64,000 nucleotides of DNA from contig KV423914.1 of NCBI GenBank assembly GCA_001632435.1, forward strand, positions 286,749 through 350,748, read 5' to 3'. The notes below the pieces were generated by a model that ran no database searches, had not been told where the DNA came from, and saw nothing but the letters and a program-made list of their open reading frames with translations. Positions 45,445-56,009 of this stretch are shown here, piece by piece; the stretch's first letter is position 1, and each line of letters starts with the position of its first letter. Origin of the DNA: Calocera cornea HHB12733. Its lineage: Eukaryota; Basidiomycota; Dacrymycetes; Dacrymycetales; Dacrymycetaceae. The translations under genes and the position numbers were made by a program.

Positions 45445-47062
45445 ATGGAAACCGACTTCAAATGCAACTCATTCAAGTGTCGGAAGGCTCTTCCTTGCGA
45501 TACAGAAGCCAAGGCTGTCGTCACGACTTGTTCGCGTTCGTCATTGTCACGCATCACCACAATCTTCTGGCTCATTTCCGCCCAGATATATTCTGTGGCA
45601 AGTCAAGTGATGACTTTAGATTGTGGATAGTATGCTATATGCAATGCAGTGCCTTGTGCGAACGAGCTCTTCCGTTCAAGCCAGATCTGTCCTGCCTGCG
45701 AGACCTCCCTCGCAGAAACGTAGGAGCATGCCCGTCGCGCCCGTTTCATTGGCTGATCACGATCACACAGTGATGATATTGTCGTATGTTATCCCCACAT
45801 TATTGTCACGGTCCTGAGTCTGACATGAAGGGAGATATGCTCTTTACGCCCGAGTAATGACTTCAAGACGGTAGGACTCCGCATGCCTGTACCTCGTACG
45901 TCACCAACACATGCATGCAGACCGTCTTGGCTGGTCTGAATCCTGTCACCATACTCGGTATGTACATCAATGTTTTGAATGAATTCCTGGAATGACGCGC
46001 GTTCGGGCCTAGAAATTTGCGGACGGTCGGTGTCGCATGAAGCATTCTTGCTTGATCCGGACTGATGTCACTTAGAGCCATATCTTTCTGGAACTACCAG
46101 GTGTCGCAAGAAAGCCTCTTCGACCATGCCATGTTCAAGAGTGCCAACGAGAAAGTAGCTCAGCTGCAGAAGCATCTCGACAACGTGATCAGAGAGGGTA
46201 CGACAATATTGAACATATATGCGCTTGTATTGATCGACTGCGTTCAGCCAATGGTCAGATTGACCTGATGCAGAACAAGGTCTCAGGTAACATCCAATTC
46301 CGTGCGCATATACGTACCTTCTGATCCAGTGATAGGACTCGAGCGTGAACTGGAGTTGGAAAGACGACGCGCTTTCGAACAGCAAGAGGTCTCCCGCGAG
46401 CGCGATAAGGACTACCAGAAGCTAAAAGTAAGTGATGCCCCTCCGATTCCGGAGAACTCTATCGGACTGTCTTATGTAGGGCCAGCTGGACAAGTACAAG
46501 CGCAAGGCCTTGCTTTCTCAAAACGCTGCCTTGGCGACCACTGTGGAAGGTGGTGGTATGCCGACGGAGGACGCTTCTGCCACCCTCCAAGGCATGCCGT
46601 CGATGCCTGTGTTCGGAGGTCCTAATGGTGTAAGGAGCATTCCTGTCCACTTTCGTTGGCACTGACGCCTTCAGCCACTTATGACGCCATCCCGCCGCCA
46701 ACGCGACTTTCAGCCACAGATGCAGAATCCGATACATGCCTCTCGCTCTCGTCCGATGCACCTCCATACACCCCAGGCTCAATATCCAATGCACGTCAAT
46801 CAGCCCAACATCTCCCCAAGTCAGATGCAACAGGGGCATCAGATGATGGGGCATGGAGGGAGGACCCATCGCTCGTCTGGAACGAGACTTGCCCAGCCTC
46901 CTCAACCCGGCCACGTCCAAGCCATGCCCTTCCCCGCTCCAGGTATGATGCGTGCACCTAACAGATACCCTTCAGAGGCAGGAAGGAGCGTGCTGACTGT
47001 CTCCCTTAGCGCGCAGTGCACACCGTCGACCCAGTGCTTATCCGAGTGGCTTTCCAGGCTGA
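45445..47062 (+). CDS. HEI10: Meiotic RING protein HEI10 (CCNB1IP1-like E3 ligase)
   Basis: ZMM-pathway E3 ligase that marks crossover sites in meiosis. Thirteen exons (45445-45535, 45586-45597, 45650-45719, 45771-45783, 45835-45870, 45921-45957, 46013-46025, 46076-46197, 46248-46286, 46336-46427, 46480-46629, 46675-46942, 47010-47062) give 331 residues. The RING runs across four exons: FKCNSFKCRKAL, AVVTTCSHIFC, VPCANELF, SQICPACETSLAETDD. After it come ICSLRPSNDFKTTVLAGLNPVTILEIC, then a long coiled coil (FWNYQVSQESLF, EKVAQLQKHLDNVIRE, LERELELERRRAFEQQ, DKDYQKLK). The tail is Met/Gln/Pro-rich. Three exons are 12-13 nt, and the intron after 45597 has a GC donor. All RING zinc ligands are restored only by including the microexons. 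Confidence 0.9.
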
Positions 47063-47300
47063 TTGTGATTGTCCACCATCTCGCAAGTGATACCCCAACA
47101 TGTGATTCCCGTTCTGCGATCCCCCCCTTCTGCGATACCAGCTTCCAGGATAATCATTAGTGGCTCTGCGTCCCGCGATACTTGCTTGCGAACGAAACAT
47201 AATATTGACATGTGTGTTAGCGAATGAGGGTATAGAATACAAGCATGGGGATATCGTTATTGATACGTCGAGAGGTATAACGTGAAAACGTAACAAGTCA

Positions 47301-50300
47301 TCAAATTTGCCCACCTGCCCTCTTTTCATCCTCAATGTAGCGGGTGATGGCCATCATTTCCTCGCCGTTTGCATCGGTCAGATATCGGGCCAGGGTCGAT
47401 CGGTGTGCTTGGGGAAGAATATCTGCCATTTTCTGCAAGCTGGCAGAGAATTGGGAGCTAGTTTCGTCCAAAGATCCATAAGCGCGTGCTCCACGAGGAG
47501 CTTCAAGAGGTCTAGCGTATTGTCCAGCGGCGGAGTGTCCGACGGAACGGCGCTTGTCCAAGCTGCTCGTCTGCAAGGGCGGAGAAATGACCGGGGGCGA
47601 GTCAAGAGAAGAGCGGCGCGATACAGGGTTGGCTTTCTGCAGTCGGTTCGGCGGCTCCCGCGGTCCTCCGGGAATGGTCGGCCCTGTGGTTGGGCGGGTG
47701 TGCCTGGTTGGCGAGTCCGAGCCAGACAGGCCCGCACTGAGTGGTGACGTTGCCTGCCTCGACAACGGGTTGGGGTTGGGCAGGGGCAGGTTCCGCTCCC
47801 TGCGCGTACTTCCCTTCCTTCCGATGGACGAGAAGAAGCCGGTTCCCTTTTTTGCACTCAGCGGTCCTGAGGAGGTGGACCGCGAGGGAAGCGTGTTGAC
47901 GGAGAGGGTCGACGAGGTGTAGCTCCGCGTAGATTGGGAGCGCATGCCGATCCCTTGCGCCAGGGCTGGGTAGGGCAGGCCGGCGGGCGCACCGTGAGGC
48001 GGAGAGTCGTTATCGTTGGACGGGAGTTCTGTGGCGACGGTCGCATCCGCGCGAGTGGGGAAGCTGGCGTCGGAAGCGTGGGATCCGGCAGAAACTTTCC
48101 TGTTCCCACCGCCGGTGAAGCCGCTGCCGCCCGACAGCAGTGCATGTTTGCTCGAGCCGTCAGGGGTCAATGCTGTGCCATCATCAGCCATTGCGCCGGT
48201 TGTACTAGCAGATCGACTCACGTCCGCTCTTGATGGCGATGATCCAGTTGGTGAGCCCGCTCTCGACCTGGGCCAGCTCGTTGATCTTCCTCGCGTACCC
48301 CTGCGCCCTCTCAAGCGACGTCTTCATCCGCTGCACATCCTCGAACCGCATCGCGGCCGGCCAGGCTGCGATCGCCTTTGCCCGCTGGACAGGGTTGCGC
48401 TTCGCGGGGCCCCAGGGCGAGCGCATCTGCAGCTGCTCGGCGGCGCGGTTGCGCGCATTGCCCGCGAACCGCCCGAGCGAAGTGAGGGAGGGCGAGCGCT
48501 CGGCGCCGGAGGAGCGCGTGTCGTTGGAGCTCTTGGAGCCTTTGGGCGTGGCGAACGCGAGGGTGAGCGAGGGCCGGCGCGAGTGCTTCCCGGGCGAGGC
48601 GGTCGTCTCCGATAGGGGCGTGGAGGGGCGGGAGGCGTGCACGAAGCTCTCGTAGGACGAGCCCGAGTCTTCCTTTTCCGCGTCGAGCGACTTGACGGGG
48701 GAGGGGGAGGGGGAGGGGAGCTCCGGCGGCGGGGACTGGTCGAGCGAGATGGGCGCTGGCTCGCGCTCGCGCTCGGCCGGGACCTCCTTCGCCCGTCCTT
48801 CCAGCGGAAGCGCGGGGAGCGGCGGGCTGGACGCCTGCGGGGGCGCGGACTCGGGCAGGATGATGTCCGTGATCGTCTCGTCGGCTTCGTGGAACTCCTG
48901 CTCGCTCTCCCCCTCCGGCTCCGACTCGGACGCCTGGGCCTGCCGCGCCGGCTCAGGCCGACTGAGCTGCCGCGCCTTCCGCTTCGGCGAGCGCTCAGGC
49001 AACGGCGCCGGTGCCGGTGGCGGAAGCGGCGCCGGCGCGGTGGCCGGCCGGGGCAAACTACTGTCCCTCTCGAGCCGGATCGGCCTGCGCTCGGGGGACG
49101 CACCGGGGTCAAAATGGCCCATCAGCGCGGGGGCCATGCTCCGCAGCATCGCCTCGAGCTCGGTCTCCTCTTCGCTCTTGGGCGGCGTCTGTCCCTGACC
49201 GTGTCCCTGCCCTGCGTTCGGGTTCGGGTTCGGGTTCGGGCTCAGGTTGAGCTGCAGCTGGGGGGGAGGCGAGGAGGGGGAGGTGGTGCGCGAGGGGTCC
49301 GAGCGGTCTGGCGAGCGCGCCTGCGAGCGCTGGGAGTGCTGCGAGTGCTGCGAGTGCTGGGAATGCTGGGAAGACCGCGAGTTCCTCCTGAACGCCGAGA
49401 AGGCCGAAGGCGGGTAGCTCGGCCCCCCGGCCCCGGTCCCGGCGCCCGTGGCCGTGGCCGATCCACGTTCGGGAGGCTCCGAAGTGAAAGTGGGCGGCGT
49501 CTCCGCCCCTCCTCCCGCTCCCGCAGAAGCAGAGGCAGAGGCAGGCTCATAGTCCGACCCGGAGGAGGAGACGCTCACGGCCGTGAGCGAGTAGTCCGAC
49601 ATAGACCTGACCATCCCCTCTGGCCGGGCGGGGGGGAACGCAGCTTGCGCCGGGCGCGGGGTCGCCCCGGTCAGGTAGTCCTCTTTCGCTTTCGCCGTTG
49701 TGGGCTGTTGCGCCGCGGGCGGGGCGGGTTCGGCAGGCACAGAGGGCTTCTTCGGCGACTTGCTCCTGGTGGACCTCGGTGGTCTTGGGGGCGGGGCGAG
49801 CCCGAGCCCGAGCCCCGGCGCGCCCAAGCCGAGGTCGGAGAGGTCCCGCATCCGGGGCGGCTCGGGGAGGGGCCCGGCGGTCGCGTGCAGGACGGGGTCG
49901 TAGTTGATGTGCGAGTAGTAGGCCTGGGGCTGCGGCGGGCTGCCCGCGAGGGAGAGGGAGAGGGAGGGGGAGGGGGAGGCGTAGTACTGCTGGTTCGCGG
50001 GCGGGAACATGCCCGCGGGCGCTGTGGGGGTCGAGTGCGCCTGGGGCTGGGCCTGCGCGAGCATCGTCACGACGGGAGGGGCGACGGCGGTGCCGAGCTC
50101 CTTGCTCTGCCCGATCTCGGGGGTGATGAGCCTTCCCGCCGCCCCTGCACCTCCGGGGAAAGCCGAGGGGAGCGCCTGGTGCTGCTGCAGCCGCAGCTGG
50201 TTCCACCCGCCCGAGGCCGCCGGGTCCGCCAGGCGCTCGACAGAGCTCGCCGCGCTCGCACCCGCACTCGCCATGTCCGGGCTGGGCGTGCGCGTGCTGG

Positions 50301-51108
50301 GGATCTGGAAGATGGGCGCAGAGACGGAGCTGTCCTCGCTTGCGCTCATCGGGGGCAGGCCGAGGCCAAGGCCGACGACTTCGGGCACTTGCGCTTCCGC
50401 TCCCGCTGGCGGGGGTTGGTGTGCCTGGGGCGTGCCGGGCAGTCGCGGCGAGGCGGCAGCGGCGGCGGCAGCGGTGTCTAGGGTGAGGCGGGGCTGGTGG
50501 TGCTCGTCCGCCGTGGGCGTGCGGCCGGGGGAGCGCACAGCGCCGACGATGCCTATATCCCTGGTGGTGGCGCTCCTCCGGCCGGGCGCGGGGGGAGTGA
50601 CGGAGGAGTCGAGGGTGCTCCTGCTGCGCGCGTGGGCGGCGTTGGTGGTGGGAGGGGGCCGGTGCGGGGGCGCGGAGACGGGGGGTGCGGGGGAGAGGTC
50701 TGTGTAGGTGAGCGGGTGGGCGTCGGGCGGGGCGACGAGGGCGAGGCGGGAGGTGTCCAACCCGCGCCTGGCTAGGAGGGAGTGGGGCGCCGGGGGGAGC
50801 TCGACGATGGCGAGCCTGCGCTTGTCGTCGGCGTTGGCGGTCCTGCTGCTCCTCCGGCGGTGCACCCTCACCTCCCCGTCCGTCCCCTCCTCCTGGTGTG
50901 CTGTCATCCCCGCGCCGTCCCGTGCGTCGAGGTCGTGAAAGTAGTATGAGAGGACGTCCCCTGCGCCTGGGCCCGAGCCTTGGCGCGCTGGGCCTGGCCT
51001 GCCTGGGGGGGGCGGTCCACTCAGTGCCGGGGCAGAGGGAGGGAGAGGCGGTCCGGTGGCCGGTGGCGAGGCTGGGGACCCGCTGGAGGCGGCGGCGGCG
51101 GCGGTCAT
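47301..51108 (-). CDS. Very large disordered protein of unknown function
   Basis: Exons 51108-48222 and 48172-47301 give 1252 residues. The upstream frame begins only with TTG; the first ATG (MTAAAAASSG) is at 51108. Nearly all of it is Pro/Ser/Ala/Gly-rich, with short tandem repeats (Gln-His-Ser and Pro-Asn). Only one block near residues 900-965 looks folded: PVQRAKAIAAWPAAMRFEDVQRMKTSLERAQGYARKINELAQVESGLTNWIIA, a predicted helical bundle. A second helical tail (LARYLTDANGEEMMAITRYIEDEK) ends the protein. No known domain is recognised. Scaffold, polarity or cell-wall-signalling roles are possible but only by analogy with other disordered fungal proteins. The strong GC bias also opens long antisense frames, which are not real genes. 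Confidence 0.7.
49216..49242 (-). repeat. Tandem repeat coding for Pro-Asn
   Basis: About four copies of a 6-base GGGTTC unit on the + strand encode Pro-Asn repeats in the disordered protein. Confidence 0.7.
49331..49371 (-). repeat. Tandem repeat coding for Gln-His-Ser
   Basis: Four to five copies of a 9-base unit (GCGAGTGCT on the + strand) encode Gln-His-Ser repeats. Length variation between strains would be expected. Confidence 0.75.
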
Positions 51109-51445
51109 CCTTCCCTGTTTCCGATCCGTCCAAAGCACGAGATGAGTGCGAGACTGCAGCCGTCCGGATGAGGAAGGAAGGAGAGGGGAGGCGGGTGGGC
51201 GGGTGACAACGGCGGGCAAGGGCAAGGGTAGCTAGCGGGCGGTTCCACGAAGCGCGACTAGCCTCGATGTCATCGACATGACGCCACAGCCACACCTGCA
51301 CTTTGCTCTAACTTTCCAACGGGCACCGACAACCACACAATGGACCGACGCAGCGCCCGGGTTCAAACATGTTCTTTCATTTCCAATTTCCACCGTCCGC
51401 AGCCCTGGTGCGGACCCCACCACGCACACGCACACACCCACGCCC
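51109..51445. other. Short intergenic region upstream of the disordered protein
   Basis: About 340 bases between the start of the disordered-protein gene and the LEU1 stop, both minus strand. It holds the promoter of the former and the 3' end of the latter. No further gene was seen. Confidence 0.5.
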
Positions 51446-54050
51446 TCACCAATCCATCTTCTTGCCCCCCTTGGCCGGCAGCACATCGACCTTTCCGCCC
51501 CGCTTCACGTACCCGAACCCGTCGAGCCACGGCCACGCCGCACTGCGGCGCGTCTCAAACTCGCGGATCGCCCCCTCCTTCTGCATCGTCAGCCCGATGT
51601 CGTCCAGCCCGTTCAGCAGGCAGTACCGCCGGAAGGGGTCGACCTCAAACGGGAACGCGCCCTGCCCGCCCGGCCGCCGCACCACTTGCGCCTCCAGGTC
51701 CACCTCGAGCTCCCCGCCCGCCTCCACGTCCCCGCACAGCACAGTGCACTGCTCCGCCGGCAGCTTGACGGGCAGAAGCCCGTTCTGCAGCGAGTTGGAC
51801 TGGAAGATGTCCCCGAACGACGGCGCGATCACCGACCGGATCCCAAAGTCCATCCTGCCCTCCGTCAGCACACGCACCGTCTTTATAGCCCTGCAATGGA
51901 ACAACGTACAGCGACCACGCGGCGTGCTCCCTCGAGCTGCCACAGCCAAAGTTCGGCCCGTCACAAACGAGGATAACAGCCTTATCGTACGGCTGCTTGT
52001 TGAGCACAAAGTCCGTCAGCTCCCCCGTCGCCGGGTCGCGCCGGAGCGTGTGGAAGAGCGCCTGGCCGAGCCCCGTCCGCTTGATCGTCTTCAGGAACTG
52101 CTTCGGGATGATCATGTCCGTGTCGACGTTGGGCATGTGCAGCGGCGCCGTGATGCCCTTCAGCACCTTGAACGGCGTGACGTTGCTCGGCACCGGCCCC
52201 GCCGCTTCGCCCTTCCCGCTCGCGGGGTGCAGCTCCGCGCCCGGCTGTGCGGCGGGAGGCGGCAGCACAGTGTCCGTCAGGTAGTCCTTGGAGTTCGTGA
52301 GCTTGATCTGCTCCACAGAGGTCACGCCCGTCGTGGCCGCGCCGCCCATGAGCTTGCGCACGTCCACGAGGTGCCCGGTAAGAGCAGCAGCGGCAGCCAT
52401 GGCCGGGCTGCAGAGATGGGTTCGCCCACCGGGGCCCTGGCGGCCCTCAAAGTTCCGGTTGCTCGTCGACGCGCAGCGCTCGCCCGGCTTCAGCTGGTCC
52501 GGGTTCATCCCCAGGCACATGGAGCACCCGGCTTCGCGCCAGTCGAACCCGGCGCGCTTGAAGATGACGTCGAGCCCCTCTGCCTCCGCCTGCTGCTTGA
52601 CGAGCCCCGAGCCAGGGACGACCATCGCGTTGACCGTGTCGGCAACCTTGGCGTCCTTGACGGCGAGGATGACCTTGGCGGCCGAGCGCAGGTCCTCGAT
52701 GCGCGAGTTGGTGCACGAGCCGATGAACACCTTGTCGATCTTGATGTCCTCCATGCGCGTCCCGGGCGCCAGGTTCATGTACTTGAGCGACCGCTCCACG
52801 CCATTCTTCTTCATCGCGTCCGTGATGTTCGCCGGGTCGGGGACGTTGCCCGTGATGGGCGCGACGTCCTGCGGGGACGTGCCCCACGTAACGGTCGGGA
52901 CGATGTCCTCCGCCCGGATGCTGATGTCAATGTCGAACTTTGCGCCCTCGTCGGTCCGGAGAGACTTCCAGTACGCGACCGCGCGGTCCCACTCCTCGCC
53001 CTTAGGCGACAGCGGGCGGTCCTTGAGGTACGCAAAGGTGACCTCGTCTGGGGCGACCATGCCCGCGCGGGCACCGCCCTCGATGGACATGTTGCACACG
53101 CTCATGCGCGCCTCCATCGAGAAGTTGCGGAAGACGCTGCCGGCATACTCGATCACGCAGCCCGTGCCGCCCGCCGTGCCGATCACGCCGATAATGTACA
53201 GGATGACGTCCTTGGAGGTGACGCCCTCGTGCAGCTCGCCCTCGACCGTCACACGCATGTTCTTGGCTTTTCGTTGCAGGATAGTCTGCGTCGCCAGGAC
53301 GTGTTCGACCTCGGACGTGCCGATACCGAAAGCAAGAGCACCGAACGCGCCATGGGTAGATGTGTGGGAGTCACCGCACACGCAGGTAATGCCAGGCAGC
53401 TAAGGCAACCTCATTAGTCACGATTCGAGATAGACGCAGCCGCCCTCAGCACGCACAGTGAACCCCTGCTCGGGCCCGATAACATGGACGATGCCCTGGC
53501 GGCGGTCGGAGAGGCCAAAGTAGGTCACACCGAACTTTTTGACGTTCTCCTCGAGCGCCTCGCACTGTCCGCGCGACTCGGGCTCGTCGACGAACGTCTT
53601 GATCGACTTGTACGTTTTCCGCGAGGTGGTTCTGTAGACGCCTGTCTGTGAGCGGGGTCCCGGAATTCCGGATTGGGAGACGCGCACGGGATATTGTGGT
53701 CCACCGTGGCCAGGGTGCAGTCTGGCCGCCTCACTTTTCTGCCGGCTTGCTCCCTGGATGCCTGAATCAGAGCGGGGTGAGATCCGTTATCACGCGGTAC
53801 TCACAGACCGGCGAACGCCTGCGGGCTGGTGACTTCATGCACCAGATGCCTGGGGCGCGATCAGCGGCTGTTTAGGGCGCATATATGAGCGACGCACCTA
53901 TCAATATACAGGAGGGTTGTGCCGTCGTCTTGCACGTCGCTGTGGCAGAGTCAGCCCATGCTGTCGAGGAGTCACTGAGAGGGCGCACACGACATGGTCG
54001 TCCCAAATCTTATCGTACAAGGTGCGGGGAGGGAGAACGGCGGCGGGCAT
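51446..54050 (-). CDS. LEU1: 3-isopropylmalate dehydratase (Leu1)
   Basis: Aconitase-family Fe-S enzyme that isomerises 2- to 3-isopropylmalate in leucine synthesis. Seven exons (54050-53989, 53939-53898, 53849-53805, 53753-53688, 53631-53457, 53399-51910, 51854-51446) give 762 residues, a normal length; large and small subunit domains are fused as in other fungi. Motifs: [69 protein letters not shown] and CSMCLGMN (4Fe-4S cysteines), [30 protein letters not shown] of the swivel domain. The last intron uses GTACGT and restores SLMDFGIRS. There is no obvious organelle presequence. A TATA-like ATATATA lies about 105 bases upstream. Confidence 0.96.
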
Positions 54051-55315
54051 TTTGATGATTCGAGGCTTGTTTGAACGAGAGTACACAGGCGGGAGACGGC
54101 AGGGGGATGGGGCAGGGGCAGTAGGAGGGCTGTTGCGTGTGCGCACCCACTGCGGTATATATGGGTGTCTGGGAAAGGAAGCGCACTCCCCGTCTGGGCG
54201 GGCGTCCTGTGGGGAACGGTCAGGGAACAGCGGGAACCCGAGCACACGTAACGCCGCACCGTCGGCCTTCGGACCCGACCCGTGACCCTCGCAAGCCGCC
54301 TGTGCAATTTTAGCCGACTCATCCAACCCTCGCCCAATCGGAGCGCAGCTAATGATAACCACGTGGAAGCTTCTGCACAACAACGAGCCCACCCCAACAT
54401 TCATCGCACTTCGCTTTCGGACCATCAAGTCCTCGGCCGAGCGTTTAATACCTCAAACAATGCGCTCAGGAACCGGAATTCTACGGCGCGCATCCCCCTC
54501 CTCATCCCACCCGCCCGCCTGGGCTGATCGTCCCGCCCCCGCTCGCACCCCGGCGGCTCCGTTCCGCACTACAGGGCTCACAGCTACAGCTCGTTATTGT
54601 CACGAAGCTCGGGGAAGCCGCCCCTCAACTCCACTATGCAAAAAGCAGAATCCCCTGCGGAGAGGGGTAAGATCATCCTATCAACTGTCTATCGGCCGGA
54701 GGGCCCGGCCGAGCGATGCTGGCTGATATGCGCGGTGCCGCGATGATAATCAACATAGGAAGGCGACACCCCGACTTCTCCTCGCACGCGAAAGTATGAG
54801 GACGTAGCGTATCGCAGGCTAATCGCGCAGGAAGAGCGGGGGGAGACGGGCGTGCAGCCCGAAGGCGAATGACTTCACAGCGCCATCGGCCGCCGATCGC
54901 CTCCCAAACCAAGTAATGCCTCTTGCGGCGACTTCAACCGGTATCCCGCCCTCCAAGGACTGTGCGTGAATACTAATGTTCCAGGGTAAACTCGTCATCA
55001 ATATCACACTCTCGTTACGTCTTCCTTAGGTAGTGGTCTATTTCAACATCCTCGATAGCCCGGCATGATGATGATACGAGTCTAATCAAACTCTTGCAAA
55101 TATCGAGCAACTCGAGCTGCCGGAGCCCAGTGCCAAGCGAACCAGTCTCAAGCCAAGCCGCCCCGCGCGAGACTGCCGCCACGTCTCTCAGTGGCTGTGC
55201 CCACTGGTCCTGTACAGTTTCATCCTCCTCCCGGAAGCTTTCTCCCGTCCCGTCCCATACTGCCAAAAGGTGCTGCTCACCGCCGTCGTCGTCCCCACCG
55301 TACCGCAGCGACAAA
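54051..55315. promoter_or_regulatory. Promoter region between LEU1 and RPL29
   Basis: About 1.27 kb between divergent starts. It contains the LEU1 TATA-like sequence near 54156-54162 and an inverted repeat at 54693-54711. Short frames have no motif. Confidence 0.45.
54693..54711. promoter_or_regulatory. Inverted repeat, candidate zinc-cluster factor site
   Basis: CGGCCGG at 54693-54699 is followed, after five bases, by its complement CCGGCCG at 54705-54711. Paired CGG/CCG halves are the usual target of fungal Zn2Cys6 activators such as Leu3. The position upstream of LEU1 fits, but no factor has been tied to it. Confidence 0.3.
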
Positions 55316-55763
55316 ATGGCCAAGTCCAAGAAGTGCGTCTTCCCCCTCCCGCTTAGAGGGATTGTGTGAGGACAAGTGCTGATCCGAGGTTGTCTCCCCG
55401 CGCAGCCACACAAACCACAACCAGAACAAGAAGGCGCACCGGAACGGGTACAAGAAGCCCAAGACCGGGAGGTACCCCTCGATGCGCGGTGTAAGTCCCT
55501 CCCTGCCCCTTTTCGTAGCGCGAGACTGACCTGATTGCGTAGGTGGATCCTAAGGTACGCTAATTGCTTGAATGGGATGGGATGGGTATGAGGATGATGG
55601 AAGTGCTGACTGGGGGACACAGTTCCGCCGGAACCAGCGTCATGCGATCGCCGGGACAGTGCGTACCCCACCTTCAACGCATTGAGCAGTGCACTGATGT
55701 GGAGAGCAGATAAAGGCATTACGGGAGAAGCGCGCGGGCGGCGGTGGGGAGACCGACGAGTAG
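55316..55763 (+). CDS. RPL29: 60S ribosomal protein L29 (eL29)
   Basis: Small basic protein of the 60S subunit. Exons 55316-55332, 55406-55490, 55543-55554, 55623-55658 and 55710-55763 give 67 residues. The sequence MAKSKNHTNHNQNKKAHRNG, KKPKTGRYPSMRGVDPKFRRNQRHA matches the family. Two exons are tiny: 17 nt with the ATG, and a 12 nt microexon coding VDPK. It is convergent with TFC1, the stops being about 245 bases apart. Confidence 0.96.
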
Positions 55764-56009
55764 GCGTTAGGCGTTTGACGTCGGGCCCTCGTGGTTTTCC
55801 TGTACTGTGCCATCCGTCGGCTTCGTCTCGTGTAGCGGCCCTGCATGAGGATATGCGAGGGCCGGGCTTGCGCTGTCTATGCGTATGAAGAGTTAATGCA
55901 TTATGCAGCATTGATGAGCCCTTTGTTCTGTGTTGCGGTCACCCGCCTGCTACATATCACAGCAGCAGTCACGGGGCGACGGCAGGAAAAGCGACGCTTC
56001 CGCGCGCGC

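Noticed and set aside
48637..50481. A 614-codon + strand frame antisense to the disordered protein
   Set aside because: Its translation is Arg/Gly-rich with no domain, the long frame follows from high GC and Pro/Ala codon use on the other strand, and the minus-strand gene has a splice junction, repeats and a folded block that support it instead.
53669..53680. Palindrome CCGGAATTCCGG as a Leu3 site
   Set aside because: It lies inside a LEU1 intron and has four bases between CCGG halves, while Leu3 needs two.
55555..55622. Possible box C/D snoRNA in an RPL29 intron
   Set aside because: An ATGATG-like and a CTGA sequence are present but only about 10 bases apart, too close for a guide region.
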